This document shows, piece after piece, positions 39,030-48,152 of a stretch of 64,000 nt of DNA. Location: NCBI RefSeq assembly GCF_025642785.1, contig NZ_JANZKU010000008.1:124001-188000 (forward strand), written 5' to 3'. A model generated the notes under the pieces. It did no database searches. It was not told the DNA's origin and saw only the letters and a list, made by a program, of their open reading frames with translations. Source of the DNA: Pseudomonas sp. RIT-PI-AD (GTDB taxonomy: Bacteria > Pseudomonadota > Gammaproteobacteria > Pseudomonadales > Pseudomonadaceae). How positions within the stretch are numbered: position 1 is the first letter of the stretch; each line of letters opens with the position of its first letter. The position numbers and the translations under genes were made by a program.

Positions 39030-39049
39030 TTTAGTAGTAAAACTACAAT
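39030..39049. promoter_or_regulatory. Palindromic operator 2 between aceE and glnE
   Basis: This second element, TTTAGTAGTAAAACTACAAT, carries AGTAGTAAAACTACA, the reverse complement of the core of operator 1 with one changed end base. Its centre (about 39040) is 52 bp from that of operator 1 (38988), about five helical turns. This arrangement suits cooperative binding by one regulator. Confidence 0.55.
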
Positions 39050-39153
39050 CACGCGGTTGCCGGCCGCAAGTGGCGGGGTCTCAGGCGTATCCGAGGACGC
39101 GCGCGTCCGGGCCTGGAAGCCGCCGGGCGGCCGGCGCCCGGAAAGGATAGACC

Positions 39154-42093
39154 ATGAGCCTGCCCCCGCTGGCCGCCGCGCCGGCCGCCCTGCTTTCTTT
39201 CGCCGAACGCCTCGAAACCGACCTGCGCGAGCTCGCCGCGGGCCCCGACACGGCGAGCCTCCTGGCCGACTGGCCGGAGGCGCGCTGGGAGGCCCTGCGG
39301 CGGGTCGCCGCCGCCAGCGACTTCGTCGCCGAGCAGGTGCGGCGCGACCTTCCCACGTTTCTCGAACTGGCCGCCTCCGGCGCCCTGGAGCGGCGTTTCG
39401 CCCCGGGGGAGTTGCGCCAGCAACTGGAGGCCCAGCTCGAAGACTGTGCCGACGAGGACCAGCTGGCGCGCTGCCTGCGACGTTTTCGCAATCGCCAGCA
39501 GGTGCGCATCGTCTGGCGCGACCTGACCCGCCAGGCCGATCTCGGGGAAACCTGCCGCGACCTGTCCGATCTCGCCGATACCAGCATCGACCTCGCCTAT
39601 CGCTGGCTCTACGTGCGCCATGCCGCGCAGTTCGGCACCCCCACCGGGCGCCGCACGGGGCTGGCCCAGCACATGGTGGTGCTGGGCATGGGCAAGCTCG
39701 GCGCGGGCGAGCTCAACCTGTCCTCGGACATCGACCTGATCTTCGGCTTCCCCGAGGGCGGCGAAACCCTCGGCGCCCGTCGCGCCCTGGACAACCAGGA
39801 GTTCTTCATCCGCCTCGGCCAGCGCCTGATCAAGGCGCTCGACGCCATCACCGTCGACGGCTTCGTGTTCCGCGTGGACATGCGCCTGCGACCCTACGGG
39901 TCGGCCGGCGCGCTGGTGTTCAGCTTCAACGCGCTGGAGCAGTACTACCAGGACCAGGGCCGCGACTGGGAGCGCTACGCCATGATCAAGGCGCGGGTGG
40001 TGGCCGGCGACCAGGACGCCGGGCGGCAGTTGCTGGAGATGCTGCGGCCCTTCGTCTATCGGCGCTACCTGGACTTTTCCGCCATCGAGGCGCTGCGCTC
40101 GATGAAGCAATTGATCCAGCAGGAGGTCCGGCGCAAGGGCATGGCCGACAATATCAAGCTGGGCGCTGGCGGGATCCGCGAAGTGGAGTTCATCGCCCAG
40201 GCGTTCCAGCTGATCCATGGCGGCCGCGACCTCAGCCTGCAACAGCGGCCGTTGCTCAAGGTGCTGGAGACCCTGGAAGGGCAGGGCTACCTGCCGGCGG
40301 CGGTGACCGGCGAGCTGCGCGACGGCTACGCCTTCCTGCGCTACGCCGAACACGCCCTGCAGGCCATCGCCGACCGGCAGACGCAGATGCTGCCGGAGGG
40401 CGAGCCCGAGCGCAGCCGGGTGGCGTTCATCATGGGCTTCGCCACCTGGGAGGCGTTCCTCGAGCGCCTGCAGCACTGGCGCGAGCGCATCGAATGGCAC
40501 TTCCGCCAGGTGATCGCCGACCCCGACGAGGACGAGACGGGCGCCCAGGAGCCGAGCATCGGCTGCGAGTGGCTGCCGTTGTGGGAGGACGCCTACGACG
40601 AGGAGGCGCTCTGCCGACAACTGGGCGAGGCCGGTTTCAAGGCGCCGGGACAGGCTTTGAAACGCCTCGGCGACCTGCGTGGCGGCGGCCAGGTGCGCGC
40701 CATGCAGCGGATCGGCCGGGAACGCCTGGACGCCTTCGTGCCGCGCCTGCTGGCGCAGGTGGTGGAGCACGCCGATCCGGACCTGGCGCTGGAGCGGGTG
40801 CTGCCCCTGGTGGAGCGGGTGGCGCGGCGCTCCGCCTACCTGGTGCTGCTCAGCGAGAACCCCGGCGCCTTGCAGCGGCTGATCATGCTCTGCGCCGGCA
40901 GCCCATGGATCGCCGAACAGATCACCCGATTCCCGCTGTTGCTCGACGAGTTGCTCAACGAAGGCCGCTTGTTCAAGCCGCCCCAGGCGCCGGAGCTGGC
41001 CGCCGAGCTGCGCGAGCGATTGATCCGGATACCCGAGGACGACCTCGAGCAGCAGATGGAGGCGCTGCGCCATTTCAAGCTGGCCCACAGCCTGCGGGTG
41101 GCGGCGTCGGAAATCGCCGGGACCTTGCCGCTGATGAAGGTCAGCGATTACCTGACCTGGCTCGCCGAGGCGATCCTCGAGCAGGTGCTGGCCCTGGCCT
41201 GGCGCTACACGGTGGCGCGCCACGGCACGCCGAAGCGCGTCGACGGCAGCCCCTGCGACCCGGATTTCATCATCGTCGGCTATGGCAAGGTCGGCGGCCT
41301 CGAACTGGGCCACGGTTCCGACCTGGACCTGGTGTTCATTCACGACGGCGATGCGCAGACGGAAACCGATGGCGCTAAACCCATCGACGGGGCGCAGTTC
41401 TTCACCCGCCTGGGGCAGCGCATCATCCACCTGCTGACCACCCAGACCACCTCCGGCGCGCTCTACGAAGTGGACATGCGCCTGCGCCCCTCCGGCGCCG
41501 CCGGGCTGCTGGTCAGTTCGCTCGCGGCCTTCCAGCGCTATCAGCAACACGAAGCCTGGACCTGGGAACACCAGGCGCTGGTGCGCGCGCGGGTGCTGGT
41601 GGGCTGCCGGCGGGTCGCCGCCGCCTTCGAGGCGATCCGCGCCGAGGTGCTCGCCCGACCGCGCGATCCCCAGGTGTTGCGTGGCGAGGTGAGCGACATG
41701 CGCGCCAAGATGCGCGACAACCTGGGCACCCGCGCGACCGACGCCGGACGTGCGCCCAATGCCTTCGAAGCCGCGGCAACCTTCGATCTCAAGCAGGATG
41801 CGGGTGGTATCGTCGATATCGAATTTATGGTGCAATACGCGGCCTTGGCCTGGTCGCAGACCCATCCCGACCTGCTGCGCTACACCGATAACATCCGCAT
41901 CCTGGACGGTTTGGCAGACGCCGGCCTCATGGCCGCCGCCGATGTCGAACTGTTGCAAGAGGCCTATAAGGCCTACCGCGCGGTAGCCCACCGGCTGGCC
42001 CTGCAAAAACAGCCGGCGGCGGTCGGCGGCGAGCAGTTCCATGCACAACGCCACGGCGTGATGCGCCTCTGGCAGGCGCTCGGGCTGACGTGA
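39154..42093 (+). CDS. glnE: Glutamine synthetase adenylyltransferase/deadenylylase GlnE
   Basis: This bifunctional enzyme adds AMP to, and removes it from, glutamine synthetase according to nitrogen status, with PII as effector. The 979-residue protein has two nucleotidyltransferase domains. The N-terminal deadenylylase has D192-x-D194 in NLSSDIDLIFGF, and the C-terminal adenylylase has D723-x-D725 in GHGSDLDLVFIHDG. A regulatory linker lies between. Its length fits the family. It is transcribed divergently from aceE, and in P. aeruginosa it likewise sits between aceE and ilvE. Confidence 0.97.
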   Translation: MSLPPLAAAPAALLSFAERLETDLRELAAGPDTASLLADWPEARWEALRRVAAASDFVAEQVRRDLPTFLELAASGALERRFAPGELRQQLEAQLEDCADEDQLARCLRRFRNRQQVRIVWRDLTRQADLGETCRDLSDLADTSIDLAYRWLYVRHAAQFGTPTGRRTGLAQHMVVLGMGKLGAGELNLSSDIDLIFGFPEGGETLGARRALDNQEFFIRLGQRLIKALDAITVDGFVFRVDMRLRPYGSAGALVFSFNALEQYYQDQGRDWERYAMIKARVVAGDQDAGRQLLEMLRPFVYRRYLDFSAIEALRSMKQLIQQEVRRKGMADNIKLGAGGIREVEFIAQAFQLIHGGRDLSLQQRPLLKVLETLEGQGYLPAAVTGELRDGYAFLRYAEHALQAIADRQTQMLPEGEPERSRVAFIMGFATWEAFLERLQHWRERIEWHFRQVIADPDEDETGAQEPSIGCEWLPLWEDAYDEEALCRQLGEAGFKAPGQALKRLGDLRGGGQVRAMQRIGRERLDAFVPRLLAQVVEHADPDLALERVLPLVERVARRSAYLVLLSENPGALQRLIMLCAGSPWIAEQITRFPLLLDELLNEGRLFKPPQAPELAAELRERLIRIPEDDLEQQMEALRHFKLAHSLRVAASEIAGTLPLMKVSDYLTWLAEAILEQVLALAWRYTVARHGTPKRVDGSPCDPDFIIVGYGKVGGLELGHGSDLDLVFIHDGDAQTETDGAKPIDGAQFFTRLGQRIIHLLTTQTTSGALYEVDMRLRPSGAAGLLVSSLAAFQRYQQHEAWTWEHQALVRARVLVGCRRVAAAFEAIRAEVLARPRDPQVLRGEVSDMRAKMRDNLGTRATDAGRAPNAFEAAATFDLKQDAGGIVDIEFMVQYAALAWSQTHPDLLRYTDNIRILDGLADAGLMAAADVELLQEAYKAYRAVAHRLALQKQPAAVGGEQFHAQRHGVMRLWQALGLT

Positions 42094-42216
42094 CGCGTCG
42101 GCGGGCCCCGCTCCCGTCCCGGGCAGGTTCGAAACGGCGCGCGTCCGTCCCGCGCCCTTCCGGCCCCGCGACGGCATGGCGAGGGCGAGACTTTCACTCT
42201 TTGAGGAGCTGGCAAT

Positions 42217-42489
42217 ATGTCGATGGCCGACCGTGATGGCGTGATCTGGTATGACGGCGAAATGGTGCCGTTGCGCGACTTCACCCCCCACGTCCCGACC
42301 CACACCCTGGGTTACGGGATGGGCATGTTCGAAGGCCTGTGCGCCTACGAGCCCTCCCAGGGCACGGCGATCTTCCGCTTGCAGGCGCACACCGACCGGC
42401 CGTTCGACTCCGCCCACATCATGAACATGAAGCTGCCGTCCTCGAAGCAGGGGATCCGCGAGGCGAACCGCGCCGCGCTGGTCAGGTGA
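42217..42489 (+). pseudogene. ilvE: Truncated ilvE remnant (branched-chain aminotransferase)
   Basis: The 90-residue product starts like Pseudomonas IlvE (MSMADRDGVIWYDGE, GTAIFRLQAHTDR, FDSAHIMNMKLP) but stops at 42489. A complete IlvE has about 307 residues. The PLP-binding lysine and all of the large domain are missing, and no remnant of them is visible in any frame before waaF. Substitutions such as LGYGMGMFEG in place of the usual LHYGMGVFEG suggest relaxed selection. The gene keeps the GAGGAG site and the P. aeruginosa position between glnE and waaF. It cannot be a working aminotransferase. Confidence 0.88.
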
Positions 42490-42626
42490 GCCGGCCAGGT
42501 CTTCGGCGTCTTCAGGCGAGTCTCGTCTCGAATGGGTTCGCGGCTGACAGGCCGGCTTCCGCGGCCAGGTCGTCGCGGTTTCGGTTCCCGGTCCTTTCCC
42601 CCTCTGCGCAAGCGCATCGCTAACTT

Positions 42627-43664
42627 ATGAACATTCTCATCGTAGGTCCCAGCTGGGTCGGCGACATGGTCATGGCGCAGACGCTGTTCGCCTGCCTGAA
42701 ACAGCGCCATCCGGACTGCCGGATCGACGTGCTGGCGCCCGACTGGAGCCGGCCGTTGCTCGAACGCATGCCGCAAGTGCGCGAAGCGCTCAGCCTGCCG
42801 CTCGGCCACGGCGCGTTCGAGCTGGCCACCCGGCGACGCATCGGGCAGGGCCTCAAGGGTCGCTACGACCAGGCGATCCTGCTGCCGAACTCGTTGAAGT
42901 CCGCGCTGGTGCCCTTCTTCGCCGGCATCCCGCAGCGCACCGGTTGGCGCGGCGAGATGCGCTACGGCTTGCTCAACGACATCCGCACCCTCGACAAGCG
43001 GCGTTATCCGCTGATGATCGAGCGCTTCATGGCCCTGGCCTATCCGCCGGGCAGTGAATTGCCCACGCCCTATCCGCGCCCGTCCCTGCGCATCGAGCCG
43101 GCCGACCGCGAGGCCGCACTCGCCGCCTTCGGCCTGAGCCTGGATCGCCCGGTGCTGGCCTTGTGTCCGGGCGCCGAATTCGGCGAGGCCAAGCGCTGGC
43201 CGGCCGAGCACTACGCCAAGGTCGCCGAGCTGAAGGTGCGCGCCGGCTGGCAGGTCTGGCTATTCGGTTCGCAGAAGGACCATCCGGGGGGCGAGGACAT
43301 CCGCATGCGCCTGATCCCCGGCTTGCGCGAGGAGGTCACCAACCTCGCCGGGCGGACCAGCCTGGCCCAGGCCATCGACCTGCTGGCCTGCGCCGGCGCG
43401 GTGGTCTCCAACGACTCCGGGCTGATGCACGTGGCCGCTGCCCTGGACCGCCCGCTGGTGGCGGTGTACGGCTCCACTTCGCCGCTGTTCACGCCGCCCC
43501 TGGCCAGCCAGGTGGAGGTGGTCCGCCTCGGAATCGATTGCAGCCCCTGTTTCGACCGTACCTGCCGCTTCGGCCACTACGATTGCCTGCGTCAGCTCAA
43601 GCCGCCGCCGGTGATGGATGCCCTGGGGCGGCTGGTCGGCGATCCGCTCGAGGCCATTGAATGA
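42627..43664 (+). CDS. waaF: ADP-heptose:LPS heptosyltransferase II WaaF
   Basis: This cytoplasmic-face enzyme adds the second heptose of the LPS inner core. The 345-residue GT9 protein opens MNILIVGPSWVGDMVMAQ, and has LCPGAEFGEAKRWPAEHYA and VVSNDSGLMHVAAAL, all standard for WaaF. It leads the core operon, overlapping waaC by 4 bp. The broken ilvE lies upstream, and 137 bp of non-coding DNA before the ATG may hold its promoter. Confidence 0.97.
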   Translation: MNILIVGPSWVGDMVMAQTLFACLKQRHPDCRIDVLAPDWSRPLLERMPQVREALSLPLGHGAFELATRRRIGQGLKGRYDQAILLPNSLKSALVPFFAGIPQRTGWRGEMRYGLLNDIRTLDKRRYPLMIERFMALAYPPGSELPTPYPRPSLRIEPADREAALAAFGLSLDRPVLALCPGAEFGEAKRWPAEHYAKVAELKVRAGWQVWLFGSQKDHPGGEDIRMRLIPGLREEVTNLAGRTSLAQAIDLLACAGAVVSNDSGLMHVAAALDRPLVAVYGSTSPLFTPPLASQVEVVRLGIDCSPCFDRTCRFGHYDCLRQLKPPPVMDALGRLVGDPLEAIE

Positions 43665-44671
43665 GGGTTTTGCTGGTCAAGACGTCTTCGCTGGGCGACG
43701 TGATCCACACCCTGCCGGCATTGACCGATGCCGCCCGGGCGATTCCGGGCATCCGTTTCGACTGGGTGGTGGAGGAGGGCTTCGCCGAGATTCCCGCCTG
43801 GCATCCGGCGGTGTCCCAGGTGATCCCGGTGGCGCTCCGGCGCTGGCGCAAGCATCTTTGGAAGACTTGGCGCAGCGGCGAATGGACGCGCTTCAAGCAA
43901 CGCCTGCGCGAAGCCGACTATGACCTGGTGATCGACGCCCAGGGCCTGCTCAAGAGTGCCTGGCTGACCCGCTACGTGCGCGCGCCGGTGGTCGGCCTGG
44001 ACCGCGATTCGGCCCGCGAGCCCCTGGCCGCGCGCTTCTATACCCATGGCTACGCGGTGCCCTGGGGGCAGCATGCGGTGGAGCGGCTGCGCCAGCTGTT
44101 CGCCCGCGCCCTGGATTACCCGCTGCCGGGAAACGTCGGCGACTACGGCCTGGACCGCGCGCAACTGGCCGCACCCGCGGACACGCCCTACCTGCTGTTC
44201 CTGCATGGCACCACCTGGCCGAGCAAGCACTGGCCGGAAACCTACTGGCGGCGCCTGGCCGAGTGCATGAGCGAACGGGGCTGGGCGCTGCGCTTGCCCT
44301 GGGGCAACGACACCGAGAAAGCCCGGGCCGAGCGCATCGTCGCCGGCCTGGACGGCGCGGCGGTGCTGCCGCGGCTGAATCTCGCCGGGGTGGCCAAGGT
44401 CATCGCCGGCGCCCGCGCCTGCGTGGCGGTGGACACCGGGCTCGGCCACCTGGCGGCGGCGCTGGACGTGCCGACCCTGTCGCTCTACGGTCCGACCCTG
44501 CCGGCGCGGGTCGGCGCCTATGGCCGGGGTCAGGTGCACCTCTGCGCGAGCGGTCCGAACGCCGGCCTCGGCGACCGCGAGCGCCCCTGCTTCGACGACC
44601 TGCTGCCCGAACGGGTGGTCGCCGAGCTGGAAACCCTGTTGCAGGCGCCGGAGACCCCTCGATGCGTTTAG
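43661..44671 (+). CDS. waaC: ADP-heptose:LPS heptosyltransferase I WaaC
   Basis: This enzyme adds the first heptose to Kdo2-lipid A. The 336-residue GT9 protein has MRVLLVKTSSLGDVIHTLPALTDA at its start, GLDRDSAREPLA, and VAVDTGLGHLAAALDVPTLSLYGPT. Its start overlaps the waaF stop in ATGA, and its end overlaps the waaG start by 10 bp. Confidence 0.97.
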   Translation: MRVLLVKTSSLGDVIHTLPALTDAARAIPGIRFDWVVEEGFAEIPAWHPAVSQVIPVALRRWRKHLWKTWRSGEWTRFKQRLREADYDLVIDAQGLLKSAWLTRYVRAPVVGLDRDSAREPLAARFYTHGYAVPWGQHAVERLRQLFARALDYPLPGNVGDYGLDRAQLAAPADTPYLLFLHGTTWPSKHWPETYWRRLAECMSERGWALRLPWGNDTEKARAERIVAGLDGAAVLPRLNLAGVAKVIAGARACVAVDTGLGHLAAALDVPTLSLYGPTLPARVGAYGRGQVHLCASGPNAGLGDRERPCFDDLLPERVVAELETLLQAPETPRCV

Positions 44672-45783
44672 CTTTCATCCTCTACAAGTACTTTCCGTTC
44701 GGTGGCCTGCAGCGCGACTTCATGCGCATCGCCCTGGAATGCCAGCGGCGCGGCCATGACATCCGCGTCTACACACCGATCTGGGAGGGCGAGGTGCCGC
44801 CTGGTTTCGACGTGCGCGTGGTGCCGGTCAAGGCGCTGTTCAATCACCGGCGCAACGAGAAGCTGCTGGCCTGGGTCGAGCAGGACCTGGCGCGGCAACC
44901 GGTGGACCGGGTGGTCGGCTTCAACAAGATGCCGGGGCTGGACGTCTACTACGCGGCGGATGGCTGTTTCGAGGACAAGGCACAGACCCTGCGCAACGGC
45001 CTGTATCGCCAATGGGGCCGCTACAAGCATTTCGCCGATTACGAACGCGCGGTGTTCGCCCCCGAGTCCAAGACCGAGATCCTGATGATCTCCGAGGTGC
45101 AGCAGCCGCTGTTCGTCAAGCACTACGGCACGCCCGCCGAGCGTTTCCACCTGTTACCGCCGGGCATCGCCAGCGACCGCCGCGCACCGGCCAACGCCGC
45201 CGGGATCCGCGCGGAATTCCGCGCGGAGTTCGGCCTGGCGGAGGACGAGCGGCTGGTGGTGCAGATCGGGTCCGGGTTCAAGACCAAGGGCCTGGACCGC
45301 AGCCTCAAGGCCATCGCCGCCCTGCCGCGCGAGCTGAGGCGGCGTACCCGGCTGATCGCCATCGGCCAGGACGACCCCAAGCCGTTCCTGTTGCAGATGA
45401 AAGCCCTGGGGATTTCCGACCGGGTGCAGATCCTCAAGGGCCGCAGCGACATCCCGCGCTTTTTGCTCGGCGCCGACCTGCTGATCCACCCCGCATACAA
45501 CGAAAACACCGGAACCGTGCTGCTGGAGGCCCTGGTCTCCGGCCTGCCGGTGCTGGTCACCGACGTCTGCGGCTACGCCCACTACATCCGCGAGGCCGAT
45601 GCCGGCCGGGTACTGCCCAGCCCCTTCGCACAGGAACGCCTGGACCGCGAGCTGGCCGAGATGCTCGCCGACGACGCCGCGCGCGCCGCCTGGTCCGGCC
45701 ACGGGCTGGCCTTCGCCGACTCGGCGGACCTGTACTCGATGCCCGAGCGGGCCGCCGACGTGATCCTCGGAGTCCCGGCATGA
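44662..45783 (+). CDS. waaG: LPS core glycosyltransferase WaaG
   Basis: This GT4 enzyme adds the first outer-core sugar to heptose II (glucose in E. coli; the galactosamine step in P. aeruginosa core). The 373-residue protein has FPFGGLQRDFMRIALEC at its start and NENTGTVLLEALVSGLPVL with the conserved E-x7-E pattern. The ATG at 44662 gives family length and the expected N terminus, overlapping the waaC stop by 10 bp. Confidence 0.95.
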   Translation: MRLAFILYKYFPFGGLQRDFMRIALECQRRGHDIRVYTPIWEGEVPPGFDVRVVPVKALFNHRRNEKLLAWVEQDLARQPVDRVVGFNKMPGLDVYYAADGCFEDKAQTLRNGLYRQWGRYKHFADYERAVFAPESKTEILMISEVQQPLFVKHYGTPAERFHLLPPGIASDRRAPANAAGIRAEFRAEFGLAEDERLVVQIGSGFKTKGLDRSLKAIAALPRELRRRTRLIAIGQDDPKPFLLQMKALGISDRVQILKGRSDIPRFLLGADLLIHPAYNENTGTVLLEALVSGLPVLVTDVCGYAHYIREADAGRVLPSPFAQERLDRELAEMLADDAARAAWSGHGLAFADSADLYSMPERAADVILGVPA

Positions 45784-45853
45784 CGCACCCTTGCCGTGTG
45801 CCGGCGGCCGGCAGCGCCGCCGGCGATTTCTCCCGCGCAGGAGGGCCCGCCCG

Positions 45854-46675
45854 ATGAAGCTCATCCTCGCCGAACCCTTCCGCACGCTCTGGTCCGGGCG
45901 CGATGCCTTCGCCGAAGTGGAGAAGCTCCAGGGCCAGGTCTACCGCGAGCTGGAAGGCCGCCGCACCCTGCGCACCGAAGTCGCGGGACGCGGTTATTTC
46001 GTCAAGATCCACCGGGGCATCGGCTGGGGCGAGATCGCCAAGAACCTGCTGACCGCCAAGGCGCCGGTGCTCGGCGCCGGCCAGGAGTGGACGGCGATCC
46101 AGCGCCTGACCGAGGCGGGCGTGCCGACCATGACCGCGGTGGCCTACGGCGAGCGCGGCGGTAACCCGGCGACGCAGCATTCCTTCATCGTCACCGAAGA
46201 ATTGGCGCCGACCCTCAGCCTAGAGGATTTCAGCCTGGACTGGGCGCGCACGCCGCCGGCGCCGGCGCTCAAGCACGCGCTGATCGCCGAGGTGGCGCGG
46301 ATGACCGGCGACATGCACCGTGCCGGGGTCAACCACCGCGATTGCTACATCTGTCACTTCCTGCTGCACACCGACCAGCCGGTGCGCGCCGGGTCGTTCC
46401 GCCTCTCGCTGATCGACCTGCACCGCGCCCAGACCCGCGCGGCGACGCCCCGGCGCTGGCGCGACAAGGACCTGGCCGCGCTGTACTTCTCCGCCCTGGA
46501 CATCGGCCTGACCCGGCGCGACAAGCTGCGCTTCCTGCGCACCTACTTCCGCCACGCGGCCGGGCAGGGTTCGCTGCGGCCTATCCTGCGCGACGAGGCG
46601 CGGCTGCTGGGCTGGCTGGAGCGCAAGGCGGCCAAGCTGTATGCCCGTAAACAACGGTATGGGGACGCGCTCTGA
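45854..46675 (+). CDS. waaP: LPS core heptose I kinase WaaP
   Basis: This kinase phosphorylates heptose I of the inner core; in P. aeruginosa it is essential. The 273-residue protein has the conserved lysine in GRGYFVKIHRG (K51) and catalytic D163 in NHRDCYICHFLL, the same positions as in characterised WaaP. The ATG at 45854 is chosen over the open frame's earlier codons because it gives the family N terminus MKLILAEPFRTLW. It overlaps the next gene by one base (TGATG). Confidence 0.96.
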   Translation: MKLILAEPFRTLWSGRDAFAEVEKLQGQVYRELEGRRTLRTEVAGRGYFVKIHRGIGWGEIAKNLLTAKAPVLGAGQEWTAIQRLTEAGVPTMTAVAYGERGGNPATQHSFIVTEELAPTLSLEDFSLDWARTPPAPALKHALIAEVARMTGDMHRAGVNHRDCYICHFLLHTDQPVRAGSFRLSLIDLHRAQTRAATPRRWRDKDLAALYFSALDIGLTRRDKLRFLRTYFRHAAGQGSLRPILRDEARLLGWLERKAAKLYARKQRYGDAL

Positions 46676-47409
46676 TGGCGAGTTGGAACCTGGCGGCGGA
46701 ATACCGGGAGCTGGCGCAGGAGTTCGGCAGCCTGGAGGCGGTATTCGCCCTGGAAGGCGAGCGACTGACCCAGGACCCCCTGTCGGAAGTGGTGCGCGTC
46801 CAGCGCGCCGGGGTGCGCTACTACGTCAAGCGCTATTGCGGCGCCGGCAAGGGCCTGCGGCGCTTCCTCGGCCGCCCGCGGGTCAAGGCCGAGTGGCAGA
46901 ACCTGCGACACTTCGCGCGCTGGGGCATTCCCACCGCGCCCATCGTCGCCTGGGGCCTGGAGCGCGAGGGCGGGGTGTTCACCCGCGGTGCGCTGATCAC
47001 CCGCGAGTTGGTCGACACCGAGGACCTGGCGCTGCTGGCCAAGCGCGGCGATCCGCGCCTGCGCGACCCCGCCTGGGTCGAGGCGGTCGGCCGGCAACTG
47101 GCCGAGGCCACCCGGACCCTGCATGCCCATCACTTCGCCCACAACGACCTGAAGTGGCGCAACCTGTTGGTGGACGGCAGCGGCCGTCTGTTCTTCATCG
47201 ACTGCCCGACCGGCTCGTTCTGGTGGGGCCCGCTGTTGCGTCGGCGCATCGTCAAGGACCTGGCCTGCCTGGACAAGGTCGCCAAGCACCAGTTGTCGCG
47301 CACCCAGCGGCTGCGCTTCTACCTGCACTACCGCGGCTATCGGCGCCTGACCGCGGCGGACAAGGTGCGGATCGCCCAGGTCTTGGATTTCTTCGAGGGG
47401 CGCGAATGA
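46675..47409 (+). CDS. wapP: LPS core kinase, WapP-like
   Basis: This 244-residue kinase-fold protein of the LPS kinase family has VRYYVKRYCGAGKG with the nucleotide-binding Lys. HFAHNDLKWRNLLVDG and FFIDCPTG carry the catalytic loop and metal site (HND and D). The position directly after waaP matches the P. aeruginosa core kinase gene in that place, which I recall as wapP. Its target is probably an inner-core heptose. The start shares bases with the waaP stop, and its TGA overlaps the following ATG by 4 bp. Confidence 0.82.
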   Translation: MASWNLAAEYRELAQEFGSLEAVFALEGERLTQDPLSEVVRVQRAGVRYYVKRYCGAGKGLRRFLGRPRVKAEWQNLRHFARWGIPTAPIVAWGLEREGGVFTRGALITRELVDTEDLALLAKRGDPRLRDPAWVEAVGRQLAEATRTLHAHHFAHNDLKWRNLLVDGSGRLFFIDCPTGSFWWGPLLRRRIVKDLACLDKVAKHQLSRTQRLRFYLHYRGYRRLTAADKVRIAQVLDFFEGRE

Positions 47410-48152
47410 GCGATTTCATCGCCACCGGCGACCGCGCCTTGCTCGACCGCCACGGCCTGGCCGGCTACGACGCGCTGTGGGCGCTCGACCTGCCGGCGGT
47501 GGACGAACCCAACGTCGAGCGCGGCGGCTGGAGCAGCGTCTATCGCCTGGACCTGGGCGAGGCGGCCTTCTACCTGAAACGCCAGAGCAACCACCTGACC
47601 CGCAGCCTGCGCCACCCCTTCGGCGAGCCGACCTTCGCCCGGGAGTTCCGCAATATCCAGCGCTACCGGCAGCTCGGGATCCCGGCCCTGGAGGCCGTGT
47701 ACTTCGGTGCCCGGCAGGTGCGAGACGAGCGCCGCGCGCTGCTGCTGACCCGCGCCCTCGACGACTGGCGCGAGCTGGACGGCTTCCTGGCGGGCTGGCA
47801 GGCCCTGGAACCCGCCCGCCGCCAAGCGATCCTGCGGGCCTGCGGCTTGCTGGCCCGGCGCCTGCACGCGGCCGGGCAGATGCACGGCTGCTTCTATCCC
47901 AAGCATATTTTCCTGCGTGAGACCGAAAGCGGCTTCGAGGCCTGCCTGATCGACCTGGAGAAAACCCGACCGCTGCTGTTCGGCTGGCGCGACCGGGTCA
48001 AGGACCTGGAACCCCTGTTGCGCCGTGCGATGGCCTGGAGCGAGGACGAGGTGCGCTACCTGCTCGGCGTCTACCTGGGCGACGGAACCCAGGTCGACAC
48101 CTGGTGGCGGCGCCTGTCGAGACGCCGCCAGCACAAGGAGGCACGCCTATGA
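47406..48152 (+). CDS. wapQ: LPS core kinase, InaA/WapQ-like
   Basis: This 248-residue protein belongs to the InaA/RfaP kinase-fold group. It has GGWSSVYRLDLGEAAFYLKRQ with the ATP-binding Lys, and MHGCFYPKHIFLRE and CLIDLEKTRP in the catalytic and metal loops. The usual catalytic-loop Asp is replaced (HGCFYPKHI), as in other InaA proteins, so activity is less sure. It sits where P. aeruginosa has the gene I recall as wapQ. The ATG overlaps the previous stop by 4 bp. Confidence 0.78.
   Translation: MSDFIATGDRALLDRHGLAGYDALWALDLPAVDEPNVERGGWSSVYRLDLGEAAFYLKRQSNHLTRSLRHPFGEPTFAREFRNIQRYRQLGIPALEAVYFGARQVRDERRALLLTRALDDWRELDGFLAGWQALEPARRQAILRACGLLARRLHAAGQMHGCFYPKHIFLRETESGFEACLIDLEKTRPLLFGWRDRVKDLEPLLRRAMAWSEDEVRYLLGVYLGDGTQVDTWWRRLSRRRQHKEARL

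Noticed and set aside
39049-42417. 1122-codon open frame on the minus strand
   Set aside because: It is the antisense of glnE and the ilvE remnant; no recognisable protein features.
42217-42489. Short ilvE as an independent functional small gene
   Set aside because: The sequence is simply the N-terminal third of IlvE; a new function is conceivable but nothing supports it.
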